Shown in pieces: positions 12,071 through 24,131 of a DNA stretch of 64,000 nucleotides. The stretch lies in the NCBI GenBank assembly GCA_016987375.1, contig PJRA01000508.1:1222471-1286470 (forward strand). Reading direction: 5' to 3'. How positions within the stretch are numbered: position 1 is the first letter of the stretch; every line of letters begins with the position of its first letter. The notes below the pieces were generated by a model. It saw only the letters and a program-made list of their open reading frames with translations. It had not been told where the DNA came from and did not search any database. A program made the position numbers and the translations under genes. This DNA is from Brachionus koreanus (lineage: Eukaryota; Rotifera; Eurotatoria; Ploima; Brachionidae).

Positions 12071-15000
12071 TTCTTTCTCTAACATCTTGTTACATTTTAA
12101 TCAAAATGATTTTGATATAAAGATTTATTTTTTGTGAAATCTATAATTTAAGAGGCAGATCAGATCATTAATTTAAGGAATTTTATCAAAAAGTTTAAAA
12201 AATGCATTCTTAATTTGCTTGGTTAGAGCTTTGCCAAGATTGCATGGCCAACCAAATCCATAATTCATACTGCATATTTGATATGCGCTTCAAATAATTT
12301 CAAATTTTAATATAGTCATCTTTTTTTTTAGTATTTTACAAAAGAAATGAATTTTAGTTCCACCTTATCATTAACTTAAAAAAAAAGCTTTGAAAAATTT
12401 GTATTTAAATCAAGAGAAAATTGATTGATAAAGAGAAAGAAATCGGATATTTTAGTAGCATCCGCAGGGTCAGTTAAATTAAATTTTTTCGAAGGATATT
12501 TAGACATAGAGCCAGACTATTTATGGATAGTTGGATTAATAGATTTATTTTTTATAACTGTTTCGAGTATTAGCTTCTTCAGACTACTAATGGCTTAGAT
12601 ATTAATTTTTCATGACTTGGAATCGGCGAAGCGAATATAGCTCGAGGCTAATTACCTTCATGCCACCTGTTTAATCCATATATTTGTATTCAAGTCATAT
12701 GTTCAAATCTGTCGATAGCAACAACTTAATTTTGACATGACAATCAGTCCATTGGAATATTTTTTACTAGTCAACGCATAGAAGACTTCATTATGATAAT
12801 TAATATTGGTTTAATGGATCATTAGTTTATTTTATTTAGTTTTGTGATTGAGAAAAATTTCTATTATTCATGGATTTTTTTATACTCGAAGCCAAAAGTT
12901 TCCGTTAGCTTTAGTTGAACACACAAAAACATAAATTATTCTTTAAAAAGTGCCGATTAAATTCTATTAATTCTTATTCCTTTTCGTTTTATATTTACTC
13001 AATTTTTAAGGTAAACTTTTTTGTGAGTTTATTTGCAGTAGGATGATGTTGTTGACTTTTGTCCCACAAAACGCCTTTAACCATTTTTAGACTCAGCTAA
13101 AGTCAAGACAAATAGAAATTTTTCTATCGGTAAATTTCTCCGAAAAATAAAAATTTCTATAGCCTAATCTGCATTATTGGTAAGACGACTAAATTGTCTA
13201 GTCTGGCATGTCAATTTTGATCAAATTAATATTGGACAGATATCACTAGATGACCAGAGAATTCACGTATGCACTCATAGTCGAGCTAAAGTGAAACTCG
13301 ATCAGCTATTTTGACCATTTGAGTTTTCTCATGTAAAAGAGTGATATTAATTTCATTTTTAAGCAAATTTAATTTTTTAATATTTGATTATATTGCATGA
13401 TCATACAAAGAAACAGAAAAGAAAACAACAAAAAAAATGAGATTAAAATAATTTAAGTTTTAAATGGTGATTAGTTTTTAGATTAGGATCATGTTGCGTA
13501 TCCAATATTCAAGCGATAATTATCTCTTATCGATTCCAAGATAGAGTCAAACGAAATTTGATATTTAATTGCTAGGTAAAATTGTCTTAAATCAACCAGA
13601 TTTTAGGTTAAATAATCGGCTAGAATAAATCAGAGTTTATTTAAGTCATTTATTAAAGTAAATGAATTCTCAATTGAGCGTTAAAGTATTTAAATAATAA
13701 TTTGAAAAAAAAATATAAATATATTTAGGTTAGACTCACAAGTAGCAGGTAGGCTACTTAAATCAGTGTCAAAATAACAATTAATTGTCTAAAACCTGAT
13801 GTTAAAGCAAATAGAACAAAAAAACAAATGTTTTTAATAAATTATTGATTTTTTTCTATTCTACTGATCGGGTCAGCATCGGACTATCGAAGACAATTCA
13901 ACTCATTTGGGTTTATTCATATTTCGTGATTAAATCAGACGATTTTTGGAACAAAATCTAATTTTAATTATTTTAGTTTTTTTCTCCCAAGATTTAGCAT
14001 AAATAAATGAGGTTAACTTAAAATAATTTTTTAAATATTTTGCCACCACCGACAACTAAACAACAACAACAACAACCTCTACATAAAATTTTATTTATCT
14101 TAAACTAGTTCTATAGCTTGATAAGTGTTTTTATTGAAATCACCACTAGTTAAACTTTTACTTTTCACAGCTAAATTTCTATCATTATTTTTTTGCATTC
14201 ATTTAATTTTTTTTCTAAAAAAGTGAAAATTTAAATAAATTTTTAACAAAATAATAATCAAAGAGGGACTATTTATTTTAAGCCAAACAGATATACAAAG
14301 AGTTAGGAGAATATCTTATTTTTGAAAATTATCGAATTCATTTAGAAGGAATTTTAGACTGCTCCATTGAGCTTTAGATGAATTGAAGAAAAAATATATC
14401 TAATATGATTGTAACCATTATTATTATTATTATTGGAATGTAATATCCATGAGACAATTCATCATTTAGTTTTGATCATCGGTTTTCTCGAGGAAAAACC
14501 AATAAATCATTCAAAATTTATGAAAAAAAAAATACTAGAAAATATTTTAGTTTATTTTATTTAATTGCTTTTTTATTTAAAAATTGAATGTTACAATTAA
14601 AAGTATTAGAAATTTTAAAATTTGGTAACTAAGTCATAAAAAAAACAGCTTTAAAGATTTTGTATAGAATTATGAATTTTTTAGGTCATGGATCGATACA
14701 AGGGGTCTCAGTGGGTTTAAAATTAGCTCATAATTATTTCAGATGAAACGATGCGGGAAGTAATTATCAAATTCGGCATAAGAATAAGAAACTAAAATAT
14801 CCAATTTGTATTCAAATACATTGTAATTATTTAGCTTTTGACTTTTAGCACGAAGATGTAAAATTGTCAGTCTATGAGAAAATCGATATGGATTAGGATC
14901 TTACAAATTTAATCCTAATGTGAAATAGCATTTTTTTGTTTCCGATTTGTGACAATTTTTGGTCCATTAAATTTGGGTTTTAGAATTTCTAAAAAAATTG

Positions 15001-18000
15001 TAATTTCAATTCTCATATTATTTGATTCAAATTTCGATAAAATTTGTTGATTTAAAAAGCATCAAATTTAATTTAATTTTTTTAATTTTAAAGATTAATT
15101 TAAAGAAAAAGTAAATCAATTTAAAAATTAAAAAAGGGAAAAATATATTTTACCAAATTTATTCAAAAAAGACTATTAAAATATTGAACATGTATTTTTT
15201 TTTATTAAAAAAAAAATAAAAAATTTGTTTAAAATCTATTTTAGAATATGTTTTTTGTAATAATAGGCCTTAAAAATGATATGTGTGCATATTTTCCGAA
15301 TTTACTTAGTACTTAGTTAGATTATCTATTTAATTTTGGTATATGGGTGTATATCGTTGAAAAATTTGTATCTATAAATTCATTTTTTTTTACATACAGT
15401 TCAAATATTATTAAGAATTTGTTAACTTAAATTGATCTTTAAAACTCTAATAGATAAATTTAGTCGGACTTTATAATTACTTTCAGTAGTAGAAAGCCAT
15501 GTTTTTATTTTTTAAAAAGTACTCAAAAAATAATTAATTAAAAAATTATGAAAATAGATGATTTAAAATTCAGTGTTTTTAGCAAATTGATTTTTTTGCG
15601 CTTTTTTAGACAAAGGTCAACGAACATAAATAATTTCCTTTTGTAGATAGATCTAATAATAAATTTTTTTATATGGACTAAAATTTTTGACTCAGCAGAT
15701 AAATTTCTCAAGATTAAATAGTTTAAAAATTTTATTTTGTTGATAACTTAATTTATAAACAATGATTTAAAAGATATTTAGTTTAGATAAGAATATTTAT
15801 GGAGTCGGCGTTAGTCAAATCGATTAAAACTATATTTCTAAATTGAATTTGTTGTTTACTCAATTTTAATAAACATTGTTTTCAATTGATTGAAGTTGAT
15901 TTGTGAGCAAAAACAACAAAAATCGAGTTTGCCAAAATCGACAAGCATATCGCTTTAGCTCATTTGGCAAATGTAGCTTAAGTTAGATTCTGAGCTAAGC
16001 TTTATTTTTAAAAACTTCAACAATTCAATAATTAAAATTCATTTCACGCAACTAACCAAAGATTGCTTCAAGTTATGTAACCCATTTAAATTTGTATGAT
16101 AAGCAATTGGGATCTCTTCAATTAGGCAATCGGCATTGTTTACAAAAACTGGTGAAAAATTTTTCATTTCGAATATGACATTACTGCATATGTTATGATT
16201 TATTTTTAAGCTATAAAAATGTTTCTTTTTAATGAAAAAAGCTAAAATTAAAAGCTGGTACATCAAAATTTATTTTTCAAATGCTAAGTAATTTCCAAGC
16301 CAAGCTTAATCTTTTCTAGAATTTAGAATAAATTTAAACTAACTCAAAAAATTAAGTTAGATAATTTTGTGTTAACCGATTAAATTCCTGCCAGATAGCA
16401 CCGATCAAACATCTGCTCACATTTTATTTTGTTTTTTAGAGCAAACACTTGAGCTAGTTTATCTCATAAAACTTAGGATTTATCTACTTGAATTAAATTA
16501 AACAAATATTTTAAAATAAAATAGAAAAAAAAATAATCAAGTTTATTTTAATTATTTTTAGATTAAGATCAAATGTCAATATTAGTTTTAAAGAAATAAC
16601 ATTGTTTTTTGCTTTTAATTCAATGAAAACGAGATCTGTCTTTGTTAAAATTGATGGGAATTTGAAGAGTTTGAAGTGTCTGACCAATTGAGTCAACTCC
16701 TAAAATGAGACAGGGATTTAGATACATTCAAAAACATCATTATATCACTTAACTAGTCGAACAGAATGCAAAAAGTTGAATTGAAATTTTGAGCCAACGT
16801 AAAAATAATTCAGCTTCACTTAGATAAACTAAAAAATTGATTAATTTAGTGAATAGAAAGATATGTGTTTAATTCATTATGTTATTTATAGTTTCAATTA
16901 GGATCAATTTTGCTCTTTGTGTTGGCTAGTTAATCGGTCAGTTAGCTTGAAAGCGAAATAAAAAAAAAAGATGAAAATATATTTTATCGCAAAAGGCTTC
17001 TATCTTTGTTATCTCTAAATACTTTATACTTTTTTTTTCCATCAAAACTTAATATTCGCTAATAGGAAATCCTATAAGCCTTTGATGCACTTGATTCGGA
17101 AATTTATTTTTTGCTGCCTTTACTCTCCTCGATTCAATAATTAATTTATTTTGTATAAATCAATTATTTTGAGAAACTAGAAAACAAAATCATCTATGAA
17201 AAAAAGATTTTATTAATCAAAATTTGGAATTAGGGCAATTTAGGCCAGCTGAAACTGTTGAAAAAAAAATTATTATTTCCAAAAACAATTTGAATCGAAG
17301 TGCAACTGTTTTATTTTAAAGCGTAATCTTCCAAAGTGGCCGAATAAACTCTGACATCGTGGTGTTTTAATGCCAGTTTTATTTTTTGAAATTATTTATG
17401 TTGTGAGGCGTGCAAATTTAGGCATAGATTCTGATTTAATCTAATTTTTTTTAAATATTTATAAAAGTAATTTTGTAGGCAAATAGAGCATAGAGCCGAT
17501 TAGGAACTGCGAAAGCGACTCTATATTTTCAAGATAAATGGGACTATTTGAATCGGATTAAGTCAAAAAGTGGTGGGCATTAATTCAAGTTGATTTTGTC
17601 TTTTGGGCAAAGGTTATAGCAAATTTTTAGACTCAAACAAGTTTGATTTGAATGAGCTAATTTTTTTCAAATTTTCGAAACAAAAGAAATTGAATAGCTA
17701 ATTAGAAGATTAATTCTAGATAAAATATTAACTAAGTATATAAGGATAATTTGAAACATAAAACTTTTATTTAAAAGAGGTTTGAGTTTTCTTACCTTTG
17801 TATTTTTTATGAGAAAAGGTTGTATTTGAAAAAAAAGTTCTCTAAAAATAGAATTGTATCAAGTGCTTTGTTAACTTGGGCCCAAACAAATTGTTACTTA
17901 AGCCCCGTCATTATTAGCAAAAGATAGAATATCCATGCGTCAAATTTTATACTCTAAAGCTCAAGTATCGTTTTATCTCAACTATTGATCGAATTTTTGT

Positions 18001-18504
18001 TTCAAGTTATTCAAGTTTTTTAGGACTTAAATTAATTTAACACATGTAACATTGGTTCTAAGCTAAATTGGTTCAAGTTTGTAGCACTAATTGAACAAAT
18101 TAAATTCTAGTAATTAAATTGAAGGACTTTACAAATGAAAAATTGCATACTTAAGAAATTTATTCAAAATCATAAATTTAAAATTAATTAATTTATAAAT
18201 AAAAGAATGCAACTAGTTGTTTTTTTTTCTGCGCCCAATTATTCCATCACTCAAATATGTAATAAATTATACTATAGACTAATTTAGAAGGCTTGCATAA
18301 CAACCCAATAATTGGTTTAGAATTTCATGTCCAAATTGAATATTAAAGATAGTTGGTATAAATTTCGTTAAGTTTTAAACGTTTGAATTAAGCGACCTAG
18401 TATAATATTCAAATTAGATTTAGAATAGCAAGAAATCTTTGCTCTAATTTAAAATCTAAATCTTTTATTAAAATGTGAATAGGGCTTTGCAAACTTCATC
18501 CATA

Positions 18505-18584
18505 AACAAATTTCTCTTTATTTTAAGTCTTCTTTTTTTGTTCTAAATTGATTTTAAATTTAAATTTCATAATTCTAGACTTTT
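18505..18584 (+). repeat. 80-bp repeat, copy 1 (79/80 identical to 23604-23683)
   Basis: This segment matches 23604-23683 base for base except one T/A difference by eye. The flanks differ. At the second copy the unit is framed by a 13-bp inverted repeat; here the equivalent ends are degraded. Confidence 0.75.
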
Positions 18585-19179
18585 AATTTATCGCGAAAAT
18601 TGAATATTGATTCTTCAAAAAAATCATCAATTAAGAGACTATTAAAATTGTAAAAAGTTTTATTAAATTTAAAATTTTTTTATAATGTTTTTATAAATAT
18701 TTGAAAATTTCTAATTGTTTCTAATTGTGGAAAACTGTACAAACTTAGGAAAACTATTGATTTCGACCATTTAATTAATTCTGCTTAGTTTTATATTTTT
18801 TTTTAGTTGTAATCAGAATTATGAATAGCAAAAACGGACAAAAATGAAAAATTTGTGCATATGTTGGTTAAATTAACGGACATGGCAACCATAAATATGC
18901 ATTTTAAGACTACTCCAATCTATTCTTAGATTAAATAAGAACAACAAACTATCAACAACAAAAAATAGCAATAAAATGCACAAGCTACAAAGAAAATAAA
19001 GAAAATAAAATTCCTTAAGTGCTTTTCTTAGTTCTAAACTAGACACTGCTCTAAAGCATGTTTTATAATTTTAAATTAAAATAAAAATAAATTTATTTAG
19101 ATTAAAAATAAAATGATAATATTTTGGTTTAATTAAAAGGCAAATTGAGACTGGTTGAGTTCTTAAATATTTAGACGAA

Positions 19180-21590
19180 ATGTCGAGACCACCAGCGACC
19201 AATTTTACTCGTTTGGAAGTTAACACTAATCAAACAAACACATCAGTATACCAAAGCGAACCGGACATATTCGATCAGTGCAACTATAAACTTCTCTTCT
19301 CACATCTTCCACTAAGCATCTCCTTTATTTATCAAATAGATTTTAGTGATTTTACATTTCAAAATTTAAACTTTCCCAATCCAAAAGAGTTGAATGTAGA
19401 ATCTGCGGACCTAGAGTATCAGCAACAATTAACATATAAACTAATTATTTCAATAGCTATTTTGCTTTTCGGTCTATTTTTTGCTATAATTGGTTACCGC
19501 TTCTTAAAACTATCTACTTTCATATGCGGCTTTTCGCTTGGCTCCAGTATTATCTACCTAATCCTCATGGAACAAAAGCAGCTAACGCTAATCGAAAATT
19601 TGATCATATCTCTGTCAATCGGTGTTTTGTTTGCTTTTGTTGCCCTCTTAGTACAGTACATTGGTCTGTTCATACTAGGCATAATGGGTTCCATAGCTGT
19701 ATCGACATGTATTCTCATTTTCATTGATTTATTCTATGGTAATAAATCGGCATGGATGTGCATCTTGCTCTTATTTGTATGTGCCACTATTCAAGCAAGT
19801 TTATCTCTGAAATTTCAACGATCAATGACGATTTTGAACACGAGTTCAATCGGTTCGGTTCTCCTATTGGTATCGCTGGATTTTTTTGTGGAAAATAACC
19901 TTCTTATTGATTACATACTTGAATTGTACAGGGTAAATGGTAACGCGTTCAATATGTTTGAGAGACAAAAAGTGTTGCTTAAGCCCGGCCAAGAGTATTT
20001 GAAAACGGTCAATCGGGCTTTGACCACCACAAAAATGGCGCGCACCTCTTCCAAACCAAACTCGACCATGTCTGATCTTGGCCAGTCTAGTGGAGCTCTA
20101 GGACTTGTCCTAAGATTGTACTCATCCGCTCACGACAGACTGTGCTGGTACACATGGACTATTTTTGGCTCATTTTTTATCATGCTCATTATAAGTTTAC
20201 TAATTCAATTTTTGATCACTGCTCGAACCTATGACCATAGAGAATCTTGGCATAAATGTAAGTTGTTTTTTACTTAACTTCAAAAACATTAGCTGATTTT
20301 CTTAGTGCATGTTTTACGCTTTATTTTGTCTAATTAGCTTCTTATTTTACTTTCAAAACACAAAAATGGGTCCCAATAAATACAATAGTTATAAGAATAC
20401 TTTTTTTTGCTTTAAATCAGCTAGTGTTTAATTACTAAAATATGTTTTTGTGATAAATAAACATAAATGTGTCAGATAAAGGGATACCAGCATATGAACC
20501 TAGAATAGGTATTTGAGAATTTTTAATCAAAATATTCTTTTTATTTTCCTAGCTCTTTAAAATAAAATAACAGTCTAAGCTTTTGTGTGTGTTGACTTTT
20601 TTCTAACATTTTTAAAAAGCTTCAAATAACCCCTTAAAAATTGATATTTAGAAAAAAAAAAATTTTATTAATTTTTTTTATTAAGTGATTCGCGGAAGTA
20701 GAAAAAAGAGAAGCGCAAATTTGGAAAAAATTCGCTTAAAATCGCAGATTGAAAGCACAGGTCACCACAAACACAGTCAAAATTACAACTCGAGCTCAAG
20801 AAGCACAGACTCTGACGACATAGGAACCGGTGGCCACAATGACACTTTTCTTCTTGTCGAATCAGGCCGACACTCAAATAACAACTATGACACCAATCAG
20901 CAATTGAATTATTCGGTAGGATCCAACGAGAGCCCGAGACCGAGGCGAAAAAGAAACAAGAGCCGAGACACCGAAAATATTGAAATAATTTCTTTTGAAG
21001 TGATGAAATCTCCAAAAAAAGAATCTAGAAAAAATAAGCAATCAAAAAAAAATCCTTTGACTACTTCAACCTCTACGACCACGTCGACATCATCCACGGC
21101 ATCTTCTTCCTCAACTTGCCAGCTAATACCTTTAAAGCTTAACAGTGACGTAAACTCTCAAACAACTGCCACTTCAACAATTTCTGCGTCACCCAGACCA
21201 ACTCCATCTGCGCCTCCATTGGGTTCTAGTCAAAATTCGACTCCTCTACCGCCTCCAGTTCCTAATCAACCTCCGCCTAAGCTGCCAAGTTCGTTAGCTT
21301 CACAAACGAGTCTACCACAATTGATGCATAACAAAATTAATCACCATAGAAATAGCAGCAGTCGGGAACGGGATAAAGACAAAAATTCTTCATCTGATGA
21401 AAAATTTAGACAGTTGTATCAAATGAGACGGAACAATGGCGATGTTTTATCTCAGGATTTTATTAATAATATTCAGACAAAATTGTCATCTTCTTCGAAT
21501 TTGAACGACACTGCTTTAGTCAATACATCGTCGTCTTTAAATTCAAATAAGAGTAAAACCAAAAGTGGCACGCCGTCAAAAAAAAAATAA
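19180..21590 (+). CDS. TMEM198: TMEM198-like multi-pass membrane protein with a long disordered tail
   Basis: Two exons (19180..20257 and 20686..21590, with a 428-nt intron) give 660 residues. Residues about 88-346 carry the TMEM198/DUF4203 core: a hydrophobic helix ending IIGYRFLKLSTF, a GFSLGSSIIYLIL helix, paired helices around VALLVQYIGLFILGIMGS, the LSLKFQRSMTILNTSSIGS segment, LDFFVE, and a final LCWYTWTIFGSFF helix. A YDHRESW stretch matches the place where vertebrate TMEM198 has YSHTE. Human TMEM198 is about 360 residues and is reported to help LRP6 phosphorylation in Wnt signalling. Here an extra cytosolic tail of about 300 residues is basic, Ser/Thr-rich and proline-rich (PLPPPVPNQPPPKLP), a likely SH3/WW ligand. 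The assembly gap begins 8 bases after the stop, so the 3' UTR is missing. The ATG is the first in frame, and an upstream non-coding exon is possible. Confidence 0.88.
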
Positions 21591-21598
21591 GTCTTTCT

Positions 21599-21914
21599 NN
21601 NNNNNNNNNNNNNNNNNNNNNNNNNNNNNNNNNNNNNNNNNNNNNNNNNNNNNNNNNNNNNNNNNNNNNNNNNNNNNNNNNNNNNNNNNNNNNNNNNNNN
21701 NNNNNNNNNNNNNNNNNNNNNNNNNNNNNNNNNNNNNNNNNNNNNNNNNNNNNNNNNNNNNNNNNNNNNNNNNNNNNNNNNNNNNNNNNNNNNNNNNNNN
21801 NNNNNNNNNNNNNNNNNNNNNNNNNNNNNNNNNNNNNNNNNNNNNNNNNNNNNNNNNNNNNNNNNNNNNNNNNNNNNNNNNNNNNNNNNNNNNNNNNNNN
21901 NNNNNNNNNNNNNN
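21599..21914. other. Assembly gap (316 N)
   Basis: This run of undetermined bases directly follows the TMEM198-like stop codon. It hides that gene's 3' UTR and perhaps more repeat sequence. Confidence 0.99.
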
Positions 21915-22290
21915 AAAAAAATTTTTTAAAAAGCAAAAATTATGGGTTTTTCTAATTAGCGAACTTGTTGTTTTAATAGACTAATACATTTGGCCAAAGT
22001 GTTTAACGGTCCTGTACTGCTCTTTAACTATTTTATGTAGAATTTGTTAAGTTTTTAGACAAGCCCGAAATCTAAGTTCTGCTTGAATCTGCAAAGTCTT
22101 CTAAACATGGTTAATATTTGATAGATGCATTTTAATAAGGTTTCTAATCTAAATTTAAATAAATATTATTGAATGGCTTTTTTAAAAAATTAAATAAAAA
22201 TCTTATTATTAATGAAATAAAAATTTTTAAGATATATTATTATTCTATCATTTTGAGATAATTAAAGGTAAATTGAAGTTTCTGATAAAA

Positions 22291-22345
22291 CTTAGCGCTA
22301 GAAAGTTCGACAGGTTTTTTAGACCCCTTTTAAAAAAACTAAAAC
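22291..22345 (+). repeat. Short dispersed repeat, copy 2 (partner at 3461-3507)
   Basis: This segment contains GCGCTAGAA, TTCGACAGG and TTTTTTAGACCCCTTTT in the same order as the minus strand of 3461-3507. The family is unknown. Confidence 0.35.
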
Positions 22346-22498
22346 TTAAATATTTTTTGAAAAAAATAAAATTTCATAGAATTACATAGCTAATTATTTA
22401 AATTATCGATATCGAGCTTTTAAATTTATATATTTTTTTTACTTTTGGGTATAGTTTCTGCGCCGATGCTTCCTGAAATTTCTTATCTCTTATCTAAA

Positions 22499-22850
22499 GC
22501 CCGTATAGCCGAACGGTTTGTGTGTTAGTCATGCAAACAGAGGATCGAGGGTTCAAACCCGTTGAGTTTGAAAAAATCTTCAAAATATCTATGCAATAAC
22601 GGGCACATGTTTAAACTCCTTTTATCAAAAAATGGAAGACCGGCTTCGACTTGATTGTAATAATAACTGTGGTGTAGATGATCAATTCGATGCATTAACC
22701 ACTGTGTCAGGTCAAAGATGTTGCTCAAAACATTCCTGAAAAAGGAGATGAGAACTTGCCGATTATCTATTAGGATAGAATAAGATAGGAGATAAGCGCC
22801 TCCCCATTATCCACTAGGATAGAATAATAATAATGATAATAATGATAATT
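22499..22850 (+). mobile_element. tRNA-derived SINE, left arm of a palindromic pair
   Basis: The element opens with a tRNA-like head. TAGCCGAACGG fits the pol III A box and GGGTTCAAACCC the B box about 35 nt later. A tRNA-unrelated body of about 230 bp follows, then a tail unit ending CTAGGATAGAATAA and an AAT-type microsatellite. The tail unit of about 45 bp (GGAGAT...CTAGGATAGAAT) is present twice here, in diverged form. The head does not fold into a proper cloverleaf, so it is not a tRNA gene. Its partner lies immediately next to it in opposite orientation. Confidence 0.88.
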
Positions 22851-23140
22851 AATCTTATTCTATCCTAGTGGATAATGGGGAGGCGCTTATCTCCTTTTTC
22901 AGGAATGTTTTGAGCAACATCTTTGACCTGACACAGTGGTTAATGCATCGAGTTGATCATCTACACCACAGTTATTATTACAATAAGTCGAAACCGGTCT
23001 TCCATTTTTTGATAAAAGGATTTCAAACATTTGCTCGGTATTGCATAGATATTTTGAAGATTTTTTCAACCTTAGCAGGTTTGAACCCTCGATCGTCCGC
23101 TTGCATGACTAATACACAAACCGCTCGCCTGTACGAGCTT
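22851..23140 (-). mobile_element. tRNA-derived SINE, right arm of a palindromic pair
   Basis: The reverse complement of this segment matches the left arm over nearly its whole length. Its minus-strand head GCTCGTACAGGCGAGCGG keeps an A box, and GGGTTCAAACCT keeps the B box. It has only one copy of the 45-bp tail unit. The two SINEs meet at their AAT-rich tails, so transcription through the pair would give a hairpin with arms of nearly 300 nt. Confidence 0.88.
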
Positions 23141-23596
23141 TACTAGGATAGAACAGGGTAAAAAAAAAGCTCTTATCTTCCTTTATCTGGTATCATAATT
23201 CAGCTTTGATGGAAAACCTGATCATATAAACATATTTTATTGCAATCGGTTTAAATTTTTCAACTGAGAAGTTTTTGAATAAGCTAAATTTTCAATTTTA
23301 AATTTATTAAATTTTCTTATTTTTTGTTGATTAATAGTTGTTGTTTTTTTTAGAAATACTTGACAAACATCATTTTTTAAAAAAACATGGTATTTTATTT
23401 ATATTTTGTTAAATTAAAATTTGACTAGAACAATTCCATTAATTTTAGAGCCAGCTTGAAAAAAAGCTTAAAAAACAATAGCATGCTTACTTAAATAAAG
23501 TATACAATTTCCTTTGTTGAATTATTTATTTTTTTTATTACAATAAAAAAATATATATATTAACTGATTAATTATTTATAATTTAATTTAATTTAT

Positions 23597-23694
23597 ATTT
23601 ATGAACAAATTTCTCTTTATTTTAAGTCTTCTTTTTTTGATCTAAATTGATTTTAAATTTAAATTTCATAATTCTAGACTTTTTGTTCATAAAT
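23597..23694. mobile_element. 98-bp inverted-repeat (MITE-like) element, copy 2 of the 80-bp repeat
   Basis: The element is bounded by ATTTATGAACAAA and its reverse complement TTTGTTCATAAAT. The interior is 79/80 identical to 18505-18584. The size and terminal inverted repeats suggest a tiny non-autonomous DNA transposon. The target duplication is not clear in this AT-rich flank. Confidence 0.5.
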
Positions 23695-24131
23695 ATTATT
23701 TTTTTAGCTTAATAGTTTTATTAAATTAAATTAAATGGATTATAAAATAAAAGTTTTCATTTTTATTTTTGTCATAAGATAGGATGATTTTATTAAAAAT
23801 TGAATAATTAAGTAACAAAATGCTAAACAAGTCAATCAATGCTTATACCTAGAATTAGCCAAATAAAAATTACGCTCGATTTCGTATTGATAAATTCAAT
23901 ACAAATTGAACAAAACTATTTCACTTTGTGATAAATTAAAATAAACGATAGCAAAATATCTTGAAAATTTTTTGAAGTTTTTTTGGATATCTAATAAAAA
24001 GTAAATTTTTTTTAAACTTTTTTTTTACTAATAAATAATTTTAACTAAACTTTACAAAAACTAAAATTTAAATAAAAAAACGCATTTTTTAAAAATCAAT
24101 TTGGCGAAAAAATTTTCGAATATTCAAATTT

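Larger units (their letters stand above)
6219..19179. other. About 13 kb region without a confident gene, between divergent MTO1 and the TMEM198-like gene
   Basis: I find no recognisable protein family. Open frames of 60 to 75 codons occur (for example 7872-8075, 11271-11480, 16039-16266), but that many are expected by chance at this base composition. The region holds one dispersed repeat copy (11849-12070), an 80-bp repeat copy (18505-18584), a TTTTA microsatellite and a weak exon-like cluster near 9 kb. Parts around 12.4-13.9 kb are less AT-rich and more complex, and could hold regulatory DNA for either flanking gene. Confidence 0.5.
21915..24131. other. Repeat-rich intergenic region between the TMEM198-like gene and the C1q gene
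   Basis: The region holds a short repeat (22291-22345), a pair of tRNA-derived SINEs (22499-23140) and a 98-bp inverted-repeat element (23597-23694). Frames inside the SINE arms (22525-22728 and 22868-23146) mirror each other and are not genes. Confidence 0.7.

Noticed and set aside
16039..16696. Minus-strand open frames of 75 and 61 codons
   Set aside because: Lengths are within chance expectation for this AT content; no motif or splice partner was found.
21520..21984. Open frames on both strands spanning the long N run
   Set aside because: They consist mostly of undetermined bases and overlap the end of the TMEM198-like gene; nothing is supported.
22499..22570. tRNA gene with A and B boxes
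   Set aside because: The promoter boxes are present but no cloverleaf with a proper anticodon arm can be drawn, and the sequence continues into a repeated SINE body.
22525..23146. Two similar open frames on opposite strands (SNIFDLTQWLMHR in both)
   Set aside because: They are the two arms of an inverted SINE pair read in opposite directions, not genes.
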